Of a stretch of DNA of 64,000 nt, positions 42,497 through 50,172 are shown piece by piece (positions within the stretch are counted from its first letter, which is position 1; each line of letters starts with the position of its first letter). Under the pieces are notes generated by a model that saw nothing but the letters and a program-made list of their open reading frames with translations, had not been told where the DNA came from and ran no database searches. The DNA comes from Hyalangium versicolor (lineage in GTDB: Bacteria > Myxococcota > Myxococcia > Myxococcales > Myxococcaceae): NCBI RefSeq assembly GCF_020103695.1, contig NZ_JAHXBF010000021.1:186001-250000 (forward strand), given 5' to 3'. A program made the translations under genes and the position numbers.

Positions 42497-44179
42497 ATGA
42501 AGGCCGTGACGACGCCGGGTGTGCATTTCACCGGCGAGATCCATGTGAAGCTGCGAGAGACGGCCCCGGTGGCGCGCCTGGCAATGGCGCGCGCTCCGAG
42601 GCGGCGCACGCTCACGGCCATTGCCCGCTCGGCGGGAGTCCGCGCGGTGGGCTTGGTGGTGGATGGCCTGCCTGCCCCCACATCTCATGGAACCCTGCTC
42701 TCGGCGGACATGCCGCTCGTGCAGCCGGGAGGAGAGCTGGCGCGCTGGCACACGGTGCGGCTCCCCGGAGGCGGCGGCTCGAAGAAGTCGAAGGGCGCGA
42801 AGTCTCCGAGAGGTCCTCAGGGTGTGGCCATGGCGATGCGCGGCGGCGCGGCTCCGGCGGTGCCCTCGGGTCCGTCCGCGGACGACATCTGGAGCGCGGT
42901 GCACGCGTTGATGGAGCAGCCCGAGGTGGAGTACGCCGAGCCCGACGCGGTGATGGTGCACCCCATCGTCGAGCTGCCGGAGCCCCAGGGGAAGAACCTC
43001 CCGAAGGACTGGCACCTGCGGGCCATCCGCATGTCGCAGGCGCGGCGGCTGCTCGAGAAGGCGGGGCGTCTGCCCGGCGAGGGTGTCCTCATCGGCCACC
43101 TGGACACGGGCTGGACGAATCACCCCGCGGTGCCGGGTCCCGATCGGCTCCTGCCCGGCGTGGACCTATGGGACCGGGACAGGCCGGACGCGAGGGATCC
43201 GCTGGAGGCGGGCATGGGGCTCTCACCCGGGCACGGCACGGCGACGCTGTGCCTGCTGGCGGCCAATCACGAGGAGTACCAGGGCATCGCCTCGTACGCC
43301 TCGGTGCTGCCGGTGCGCGTCTCGCCCTCGGTGGTGCAGGTGGCTACGCACTCGCTGGCGCTGGGAATCCTCCACTGCGTCAGCGAGGGCGCGCAGGTCA
43401 TCACCATCAGCATGGGTGGGTTGCCCAGTCGGCTGTGGGCGGACGCGGTGAACCACGCCTATGAGCGGGGCGTGGTGATCTGCGCGGCGGCCGGCAACCA
43501 CTTTCCGTTGCGCGGCTCGCTGCGCACTCCTACCAGTGTCGTGTACCCGGCGCGCTTCCACCGCGTGTTGGCCGTGTCGGGCATCACCCACGACATGAAG
43601 CGTTACCGCTTCAACGATCGCATGTCGGGCAACGACGGGCCGGAGGTGGATCTGTGCGCGCCCACGCCCGATGTGCTGTGGGCCTCGCCTCCGGAGGGCT
43701 ACCGTCCGGGACGAGGCACTTCCACCGCAACGCCCCAGGTGGCTGGGGCCGCCGCGCTCTGGCTGTCATTTCATCGCCAGGCGCTCGAGGATTTCTCGCC
43801 CATCGAGCGGGTGGAGGCCTGCCGTCGCGCGCTGTTGCAGGGCGCCGACGACGTGGGACCTTACCCGTATCATCCTCGACCGGAAGAGCCGTCTCGGACG
43901 CACAACGAGTACTTCGGAGACGGTCGGCTGAACGTGGAGGCCACCCTGCGCATCAAACCCGTTCGCGGTCTGCAGCCCCAGCCTCGAGATGATGTGAGCT
44001 GGTCGCTGCTGAAGCTGCTCGGTGTCGGACTTCCCGTCGCCCCCTCCGGTTCCCAGGTGGACGCGGACCAGATTGAATTGCTCTGGGCCACGCACACCGC
44101 CGGAGTGCAGCAGGCTGCTCAAGCCTCGATTGCTCCACTCGTGTCCGAGAGGCTCCGGGCCCGATTGGAGCTTCCATGA
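42497..44179 (+). CDS. S8 subtilisin-like protease 1
   Basis: 560 residues. An N-terminal propeptide-like region (~1-155) ends in AVHALMEQPEVEYAEPDAV, the usual I9-type pro-domain ending. The catalytic domain has Asp203 (GHLDTGWTN), His246 (SPGHGTAT), oxyanion Asn334 (AAAGNHF) and Ser409 (GRGTSTATPQVAGAAA), so the triad is complete. No classical signal peptide is evident. A C-terminal extension (~480-560) carries helical segments of unknown role. It is followed 97 bp later by a second subtilase. Confidence 0.9.
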   Translation: MKAVTTPGVHFTGEIHVKLRETAPVARLAMARAPRRRTLTAIARSAGVRAVGLVVDGLPAPTSHGTLLSADMPLVQPGGELARWHTVRLPGGGGSKKSKGAKSPRGPQGVAMAMRGGAAPAVPSGPSADDIWSAVHALMEQPEVEYAEPDAVMVHPIVELPEPQGKNLPKDWHLRAIRMSQARRLLEKAGRLPGEGVLIGHLDTGWTNHPAVPGPDRLLPGVDLWDRDRPDARDPLEAGMGLSPGHGTATLCLLAANHEEYQGIASYASVLPVRVSPSVVQVATHSLALGILHCVSEGAQVITISMGGLPSRLWADAVNHAYERGVVICAAAGNHFPLRGSLRTPTSVVYPARFHRVLAVSGITHDMKRYRFNDRMSGNDGPEVDLCAPTPDVLWASPPEGYRPGRGTSTATPQVAGAAALWLSFHRQALEDFSPIERVEACRRALLQGADDVGPYPYHPRPEEPSRTHNEYFGDGRLNVEATLRIKPVRGLQPQPRDDVSWSLLKLLGVGLPVAPSGSQVDADQIELLWATHTAGVQQAAQASIAPLVSERLRARLELP

Positions 44180-44276
44180 AACTTCTGGGAGGGACCTCCC
44201 CCGACCCTCCCGTGGCAGTACCCACGCAGTCAGCAGTCCCGTGCAGTCGCAGTCCCCAGTAAGGAGTGAAATTCCC

Positions 44277-45671
44277 ATGAAGTCCTATCTTTTGGTTCCC
44301 AAGGAGAGCATCGAGACCCAGGCGCGCGTGGGGGTGAGGGGGACGACGCGGGGTGAGCGGCAGCTTCAGCGCTCCACGGCGCTGCGCTTCGTTGGCGCCG
44401 AGCGCGCGGCGGAAGCGCTTCAGCAACTCGGGCTGCGCTCGGCGACGCTGCCGGGTGCGCGGCCTTCAGTGAGCAAGCCCAGTGGCGGCAAGCGCGGCAG
44501 GGGCGCCAGCAACAGGGTGGCGGCCACGCCCATCCCCGGCCCGGTGCAGGAGCTGACCGGTTCGGAGGCCGGCTCGTACCGCTACATGCCGCTCATCGGC
44601 GCGACGATGGCGCACTTCTACTCGGACAAGGCGGAGCGCTCCGCACGCGGAGAGCTCTCGTCCGACTTCGAGTTCATCCCGGACGTGGTGCCGCTGTCCT
44701 TCCCCGGCCCCGTGGCTGGAGAGACGGGCCCGCGCAACCGCGGCATGTCCTCGCTGGCCGAGCGCGAGTGGCCCGGCGAGTGCGGTGTGCCTCTGGCTCA
44801 TGCCCAGGGCATCCGCGGCGCGGGCGTGATGCTCGGCATCCTCGACACGGGCATCGACGCTGATCACCCGGAGCATGCGAGCAAGGTGGTGCAGTTCCGC
44901 TACGTCTCGCTGTTCCCCAACTCGCCGCACACGCCGGCGCGAGACGTGCGCGGCTTTGATCCGGACGGCCACGGCACGCACGTGGCGGGCATCGCCGCGG
45001 GCGTGCACCACGGTGTGGCTCCGGAGGTGGATCTCTACGTCGCCTCGGTCATCGAGTCGGAGACGATCCGCACCAGCCTCGGCCGAGTGGCCGCGGGCAT
45101 GGAGTGGCTGCTGCACCAGTTCTCTCGGCCCGAGAACGCCACGCGGCCCGCGGTGGTGAACATGTCGCTCGGCTTCCCCGTGCAGTGCCCGGCGGGGATT
45201 GGCGAGGCCGACTACCGCCTCAACCTGCGCGCCCTGCAGACCATGATTCGTCGGCTGCTGGACAGCAACGTCCTCCCCGTTGTTGCGGCAGGCAACAGTG
45301 GACCGAACACGGTTGGTTACCCAGCAGGCTTTCCGGAGGCACTGGCCATCGGTGCAGTCGACTTCGACAGGAAAGTGGCCAGCTTCTCGGCCAGCGGAGC
45401 GGTAGGGAAGCGCTCCGTGCCGGATGTCATGGGTTACGGCGTTAACATCTATTCAAGCACCGAGCGGCGGTGCAACAACCAGGCGTTCTACGAACGAATG
45501 AGTGGCACCAGCATGGCTGCCCCTTATGTTGCTGGTATTGCTGCACTGTATCGTTGCCGTGCACCTGACTTGACGGCGACCGAGGTGAAGGATTTGATTC
45601 TGGCCAATGCGGTAAAGCTCAAGCGCTCGAGCGTGCACCGAACGGGCAAGGGGCTGGCAGTCTACCGCTGA
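44277..45671 (+). CDS. S8 subtilisin-like protease 2
   Basis: 464 residues, ATG after AAGGAGTG. The catalytic domain holds Asp190 (LGILDTGIDADHP), His232 (DGHGTHVAG), Asn340 (VAAGNSGPN) and Ser412 (SGTSMAAPYVAG), the canonical bacterial subtilisin signature, complete. Residues 1-~165 lack a signal peptide and differ from those of protease 1. The last 300 bp of the gene are noticeably less GC-rich (ATTCAAGC, GTTGCTGGTATTGCT), hinting at a different origin for that segment. It is the second gene of a three-gene cluster. Confidence 0.92.
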   Translation: MKSYLLVPKESIETQARVGVRGTTRGERQLQRSTALRFVGAERAAEALQQLGLRSATLPGARPSVSKPSGGKRGRGASNRVAATPIPGPVQELTGSEAGSYRYMPLIGATMAHFYSDKAERSARGELSSDFEFIPDVVPLSFPGPVAGETGPRNRGMSSLAEREWPGECGVPLAHAQGIRGAGVMLGILDTGIDADHPEHASKVVQFRYVSLFPNSPHTPARDVRGFDPDGHGTHVAGIAAGVHHGVAPEVDLYVASVIESETIRTSLGRVAAGMEWLLHQFSRPENATRPAVVNMSLGFPVQCPAGIGEADYRLNLRALQTMIRRLLDSNVLPVVAAGNSGPNTVGYPAGFPEALAIGAVDFDRKVASFSASGAVGKRSVPDVMGYGVNIYSSTERRCNNQAFYERMSGTSMAAPYVAGIAALYRCRAPDLTATEVKDLILANAVKLKRSSVHRTGKGLAVYR

Positions 45672-45728
45672 CGACGTAGCGTCCGGGGCCGGCGCCATGG
45701 GAGCGCCGGGCCTGGGGGAGGAAGGGCC

Positions 45729-46148
45729 ATGAGCAGGAAGCAGAATGGACCGGGGAAAGACGACAGCGTGTACACGTTGCGGGCTGTCCCCTCGGTTCGA
45801 GGCCTGCCCGGGAGGGGCCGTGAGGACTCGACGACGTCCGAGTGGATTGACGTCACGGTCATGCCTGCCGAGAGCAGCGCTCCTCAGCGCACACGTGCGC
45901 CGAGTGGGCCGCCGCCCGGCCGGGCAGCTGTCTACCAGGCGGGCCTGGCGGAGAGCGCGCGCTTTCGCGACGACCTGATGCGCTGGCTGGAGGCACACAA
46001 GCTCCTGGGCGCAGTGCGGTCTGTCAGCGAGCCGGGCGGCTCCCTGCCGATGTTGACCCTCCGTTGCGCGCCGCGCGTGCTGGATCAGCTGCGGCGTGCT
46101 CCTGAGTTCGAAGCGGGTGCGACGATGCCCCTCGAGCTTCACTCGTAG
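45729..46148 (+). CDS. Small protein encoded after two subtilases, possible trans-acting pro-domain
   Basis: 139 residues, no signal peptide. The first ~65 residues are Pro/Ser/Arg-rich and probably disordered. The last ~70 (FRDDLMRWLEAHKLLGAVRSV, then LPMLTLRCAPRVLDQLRRAPEFEAG) have the helix-strand-helix-strand order of an I9-like subtilase pro-domain. Its position 57 bp after two subtilases fits a separately encoded inhibitor or folding helper, but the homology is too weak to be sure. Confidence 0.6.
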   Translation: MSRKQNGPGKDDSVYTLRAVPSVRGLPGRGREDSTTSEWIDVTVMPAESSAPQRTRAPSGPPPGRAAVYQAGLAESARFRDDLMRWLEAHKLLGAVRSVSEPGGSLPMLTLRCAPRVLDQLRRAPEFEAGATMPLELHS

Positions 46149-46435
46149 GGAGCAGACTCACCCACGTTGGTTCGGGCCCTCCGGCTTCACGAGGGGGACG
46201 GCCCTTGGCGGCCTGTTGCGGGAGGCCGCTTCCCGGAAGTCACAGCGTTTGCGCGTTCTCGTCCAATTGAACCGACGCTTCGCCTCCCGCCTTCCTGAAT
46301 AACCTAGGAACTCAGGATTGTCCTGGCAACCCGCCAGAAGAAGCAGCTTCCTGAATCCCCGTCATTCATTAGACACGCGGGCGCGGGATTTGTTCTCACG
46401 CGAAAGGAATCGAGAACGCCTGCCTGGCTGCCTGC

Positions 46436-47182
46436 TTAGAAGTAGAGGCCACCGTCCACATCGATGGTGCGGCCGTTGAAGTAGTCGCACTCGAGGACGA
46501 ACTTCACGGCGACCCAGATGTCCTCGGGCAGGCCGATGCGGCCCACGGGGATGGTGGCCACCAGCGTGTCACGGGCCTTCTGATTCATGCCCTGGGTCAT
46601 CGGGGTTTCGATGAGGCCCGGGGCGATGGCGCCCACGCGGATGCCGAACGGAGCGAATTCCTTGGACCAGGTGACGGTGTTGGCAGCGAGCGCGGCCTTG
46701 GCCGACACGTAGTTCGACTGGCCGCGATTGCCGTGCCGGGCGATGGAGGACATGTTGACGATGACGCCGGGCTTCTGCTCGGTCTCCACCATCTTCGCCA
46801 CCACCTCGCGCACCATGATCGTGGCGCCCGTGAGGTTGACGCCGATGACGGCGTTCCAGTCCGCGGTGCTCAGCTTCTTCACCTGGCCGGTGGTCTTGTC
46901 CTTCTTCACCAGCAGGGCGTCGCGGAGGATTCCGGCGTTGTTGATGAGGCCGTTGAGGCCGCCCATCGTTTGATAGGCCCAGTTGACGAACGAGGTGCAG
47001 TCCTCCTCGTTGGACACGTCGAGCCGGCGACGGTGGATGCCCGCGGGCAGCGTGGCGAGCTTCTCCTCGCTGATGTCACCCACGGCCACCTGGGCGCCAG
47101 CCTCGTGGAGCCGCTGAGCGAAGTGGGCACCCATGCCTTGGGCCGCGCCCGTCACCACCACCTTCAGGTCCTTGAGCTGCAT
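46436..47182 (-). CDS. FabG-like short-chain dehydrogenase/reductase
   Basis: 248 residues from the ATG at 47182. Classical SDR elements: TGAAQGMG (cofactor loop ~11-18), NNAG, catalytic Ser in NMSSIA, then YVSAK (Tyr and Lys), and a C-terminal GGLYF. The family reduces or oxidises 3-oxoacyl or 3-hydroxyacyl thioesters among other substrates. A TetR-type operator (47283-47306) lies ~100 bp upstream, linking it to the lipid regulon. Probably a 3-hydroxyacyl-CoA or acetoacetyl-CoA dehydrogenase; substrate not proven. Confidence 0.9.
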   Translation of the reverse strand: MQLKDLKVVVTGAAQGMGAHFAQRLHEAGAQVAVGDISEEKLATLPAGIHRRRLDVSNEEDCTSFVNWAYQTMGGLNGLINNAGILRDALLVKKDKTTGQVKKLSTADWNAVIGVNLTGATIMVREVVAKMVETEQKPGVIVNMSSIARHGNRGQSNYVSAKAALAANTVTWSKEFAPFGIRVGAIAPGLIETPMTQGMNQKARDTLVATIPVGRIGLPEDIWVAVKFVLECDYFNGRTIDVDGGLYF

Positions 47183-47282
47183 GTCATCTCCCGGAGAGAG
47201 GGCGGCGAGGAGACTCGGCCGCCGGAAAAAGTGAGCGGAGGGTACGCCCAACGAAGGGGGGCTGACCAGGGGGCTGTTCATG

Positions 47283-47306
47283 AAACCTGAATCGACCTTC
47301 AACTTC
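47283..47306. promoter_or_regulatory. TetR-type operator A (upstream of the SDR gene)
   Basis: Core TGAA-TCGACC-TTCA with flanks AAACC and ACTTC. It lies in the 199-bp gap between the SDR gene and the serine hydrolase gene. A 28-bp block around it (47280-47307) matches the operator at the TetR gene at all but two positions. Confidence 0.75.
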
Positions 47307-47381
47307 CCATGAGACCTTGTGTGACCACGTTCACCCTGGGTCTCAACGCGCTGCATCCATGACCTGAAGGGAATCCGTTGC

Positions 47382-48275
47382 TCACTGTTTCGCGCTCGGA
47401 GCCTTCCGCGTGGCGTGCGCATACACGCTCCGAGAGATGTCCACGATGAGGGAGCGGGCCACCTTCTCCTCGGGGATGCCGCTGGTGAGCACGACGAGGA
47501 TGTAGGGAGCTCGGCTGGTGGGATAGACGATGGCCGCGTCATGAAGGACGCCGGTGATCTGCCCCGTCTTGTGGGCCACGCGCGTGCCCGGGGGCAGGCC
47601 TGCGGGAATCTCCGCGTTCAGCTCCTGGGCCAGGAGGATGTCGCGCATGGCCTGGGTGGAACCAGGTGACGCCGCCTGGCCCTGTTCGATCGCGGCCAGC
47701 AGCGTGGCGAGATCCTTCGCCGTGGCGGTGTTGTTGAGCCCCTTCGCGTAGGCCTTCGCGTCCTCCACGCCGCGCAGCACGGTCATCTGCGGCGCGCCCA
47801 GGGTCCGCAGCGTCTGCGTGACGCGCCTGGCGTCCACCAGCGCGATGACCGAGTTGGTCGCCAGGTTGCTCGAGCGGGTGATCATCCGCTGGACGAGTTC
47901 CCTCGCGGGGACGGACTTGCCAATGCGCTCATAGAGGGCCGAGTCCTCGTCGTCCTTGGGGTTCAGCGAGTACGGCGAGCCGTCCACGATGGAGCGGAAC
48001 TGATTGACGAGTGGGATGGGCTGGTCGAGCGACAGCTTTCCGGCATCCACCTGCCGGAAGAACTCGATCATCACCGGGACCTTCATCGTGCTGGCGGCGT
48101 GAAAGGACCGCTCGGCCTCCACGGTCACGGAGTCCTTCGGGTCGCCGAGGTCCCGATAGACGACGGCAACAGAAGCGCCCTGGACCTGGGCGATGCGCTC
48201 TCGGAGTGAACCGCGGAGGGCGTCGGGACCAGAAGGAGCTGCCGCGAGCAGGACGAGCAGGGCGGTCTGGAGCAT
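47382..48275 (-). CDS. Class A beta-lactamase-fold serine hydrolase
   Basis: 297 residues with a short signal peptide. SxxK at Ser62-Lys65 (AASTMKV), SSN (second motif, ITRSSNLATN) and HKTGQ (third motif) are all present, as in class A beta-lactamases and their PF13354 relatives. The omega-loop region reads RGVEDAKAYAKGLN and not the canonical E-x-x-LN, so beta-lactam hydrolysis is not certain. Minus strand, diverging from the TetR gene; the operator B region lies between them. Confidence 0.85.
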   Translation of the reverse strand: MLQTALLVLLAAAPSGPDALRGSLRERIAQVQGASVAVVYRDLGDPKDSVTVEAERSFHAASTMKVPVMIEFFRQVDAGKLSLDQPIPLVNQFRSIVDGSPYSLNPKDDEDSALYERIGKSVPARELVQRMITRSSNLATNSVIALVDARRVTQTLRTLGAPQMTVLRGVEDAKAYAKGLNNTATAKDLATLLAAIEQGQAASPGSTQAMRDILLAQELNAEIPAGLPPGTRVAHKTGQITGVLHDAAIVYPTSRAPYILVVLTSGIPEEKVARSLIVDISRSVYAHATRKAPSAKQ

Positions 48276-48417
48276 GGGCGGCGAGCCTATGATTCTCGTG
48301 CCGAGGCCGTCACCTCGCGACGCGGAGCGGCGAGCCCGAATCCATGACGCACGGGGCCATGCAAGACCCGAGCAGGAGGTTTTGACAAGGGCGTCCGCGC
48401 GATGCTACCCGTATATG

Positions 48418-48441
48418 AAACATGAATCGCCCTTCAACTTC
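48418..48441. promoter_or_regulatory. TetR-type operator B (overlaps the TetR start codon)
   Basis: Core TGAA-TCGCCC-TTCA with flanks AAACA and ACTTC. The proposed ATG (48422) lies inside the site. If this start is right, the repressor would cover the translation start or a near-leaderless promoter; a GTG at 48461 would put the operator just upstream of the gene. Confidence 0.75.
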
Positions 48442-49141
48442 CTCCGAGCGAACGCTCCCCGTGACGCCTCGGGGCCAGAAGACCCGCCAGAAGCTGCTGC
48501 GGGCGGCCGAGGTTATCTTCGGGGAGAAGGGCTACGAGCGAGCCTCCATCGCGGATATTACCCGCAAGAGCGGCGTCGCGCTCGGCACGTTCTACGTCTA
48601 TTTCCCGGACAAGCAGTCCATCTTCGTCGAAGTGGTCGATGAGCTGGGCGAGCGCCTGCGCCGGCTCATCGCCGAGTCCGTCGTAGGCCTCACGCACCGC
48701 ATCGACGTGGAGCGCGAGGGCCTGCGCGCCTTCTTCGAGTTCGCCCGCGAGCACCCCAACCTCTACCGGGTGGTGCGTCAGGCCGAGTTCGTCGACGAGG
48801 CCTGCTACCGCCGCTACTACGACCGCTTCGCCAGGGGCTACGTGCGCGGCCTCACCCAGGCCATGGAGGCCGGGGAGATTCGCAGCATGGATCCGGAGGC
48901 GCTCGCCTACTGCCTGATGGGCATTGGCGACTTCCTGGGCATGCGCTGGATCATCTGGGAGGAGGACCCCGGGCTGGAGCGCGTGTTGGACACCGCCATG
49001 GCCCTCATCCGCTACGGCCTGGATCCACGCCCGCCTTCCCGGACGGCCAAGGCCCCCGCGAAGTCCTCCAGCAAGGCCACGACTCCTCCCGCAAGACGCG
49101 GCGCTCGTTCCGCGCGCAACACCCTTCGGAGCACGACATGA
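48422..49141 (+). CDS. TetR family regulator, first gene of the lipid operon
   Basis: 239 residues. Helix-turn-helix at ~20-65 (RQKLLRAAEVIFGEKGYERASIADITRKSGVALGTFYVYFPDK), followed by a helical ligand-binding domain (~75-200) and a basic Ser/Thr/Lys-rich tail. Its stop overlaps the KASIII-like start (ATGA), so it is in the same transcript. Six copies of a palindrome lie in front of this gene, the SDR gene and two lipase genes, which makes it the likely local repressor, presumably released by an acyl-CoA or similar ligand. GTG 48461 is an alternative start. Confidence 0.92.
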   Translation: MNRPSTSSERTLPVTPRGQKTRQKLLRAAEVIFGEKGYERASIADITRKSGVALGTFYVYFPDKQSIFVEVVDELGERLRRLIAESVVGLTHRIDVEREGLRAFFEFAREHPNLYRVVRQAEFVDEACYRRYYDRFARGYVRGLTQAMEAGEIRSMDPEALAYCLMGIGDFLGMRWIIWEEDPGLERVLDTAMALIRYGLDPRPPSRTAKAPAKSSSKATTPPARRGARSARNTLRSTT

Positions 49142-50133
49142 GATACGCGCAGATCCTCTCCACCGGGCGCTACGTCCCCGAGAAGGTCATCACCAACGCC
49201 GACATGGACCGCATCCTGGGCGAGTCCGTGGGCGACTGGCTCGTGCAGAACGTGGGCATCCGCGAGCGGCACGTGATGGCGGACGACCAGGCCACCTCGG
49301 ACCTCTGTGTGGCCGCAGCGCGTCAGGCCCTCGAGCGCGCGGGCACCCGGCCGGACGAGCTGGACCTCATCGTCATCGCCACGGATACGCCGGACTACCT
49401 CAGTCCGGCCACCTCCTCGGTGGTGCAGGCCAAGCTGGGCGCGGTCAACGCCGGCACGTATGATCTCAACTGCGCCTGCGCCGGGTGGGTGACGGCGCTG
49501 GACGTGGCCAGCAAGACCATCGCCGCGGATGACAGCTACAAGCGCATACTCGTAGTGGGCGCGTACGGAATGACGCGCTACGTGAACTGGAAGGACAAGA
49601 AGACGTGCACGCTCTTCGCGGATGGCGCGGGAGCGGTGGTGCTGGGGGCGGGTGACAAGCCCGGCTTCATGGGCGCACGGCTGCTGGCCAACGGCGAGTA
49701 CCACGACGCGCTGGGCATCTACACCGGTGGCACGTCCCGCCCGGCCACGGCCGAGACGCTCCAACTCACGGGCGGCAAGCCTGCAGTGCAGTTCGTCCGC
49801 AAGTTCCCCTCCACCTTCAACACCGAGCGCTGGCCACAGCTGCTGGACATCCTGCTCAAGCGCGCGGGCCTCACGCTGAACGATGTGAGCCAATTCGTCT
49901 TCACCCAGCTCAACCTGCGCACCATCGAGGCCACCATGAAGGTGCTCGGCCAGCCGATGGAGAAGGCGCACTACACCATGGACAAGTGGGGCTACACGGG
50001 CTCGGCCTGTATCCCCATGACGCTGGATGACGCGGTGGAGCAGGGCAAGGTGCGGCGCGGGGATCTGGTGGCCTTCTGCGCCAGCGGCGGTGGCCTGTCC
50101 ATGGCCTCGGCGCTCTACCGCTGGACGGCCTGA
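49138..50133 (+). CDS. KASIII (FabH)-like protein lacking the His and Asn of the triad
   Basis: 331 residues with the full KASIII thiolase fold. The nucleophile is kept as Cys114 (LNCACAGWV, aligned with Cys112 of E. coli FabH). The C-terminal part aligns without gaps to FabH, but FabH His244 (PHQANLRI) is Thr256 here (FTQLNLRT) and Asn274 (HGNTSAAS) is Tyr286 (WGYTGSAC). Claisen condensation with malonyl-ACP needs those residues, so this protein probably forms an acyl-enzyme and then transfers, hydrolyses or otherwise handles the acyl group. It is coupled to the TetR gene and followed by an acyl-CoA ligase. Confidence 0.88.
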   Translation: MRYAQILSTGRYVPEKVITNADMDRILGESVGDWLVQNVGIRERHVMADDQATSDLCVAAARQALERAGTRPDELDLIVIATDTPDYLSPATSSVVQAKLGAVNAGTYDLNCACAGWVTALDVASKTIAADDSYKRILVVGAYGMTRYVNWKDKKTCTLFADGAGAVVLGAGDKPGFMGARLLANGEYHDALGIYTGGTSRPATAETLQLTGGKPAVQFVRKFPSTFNTERWPQLLDILLKRAGLTLNDVSQFVFTQLNLRTIEATMKVLGQPMEKAHYTMDKWGYTGSACIPMTLDDAVEQGKVRRGDLVAFCASGGGLSMASALYRWTA

Positions 50134-50172
50134 GCCGGCGGTACTCCACAGCGACGGGGGAGGAGAGCGCGC

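Noticed and set aside
47382..48275. Authentic beta-lactamase resistance gene linked to the BlaI/M56 operon
   Set aside because: It is 24 kb from BlaI, has no TACGAA palindrome upstream, and its omega loop is not canonical.
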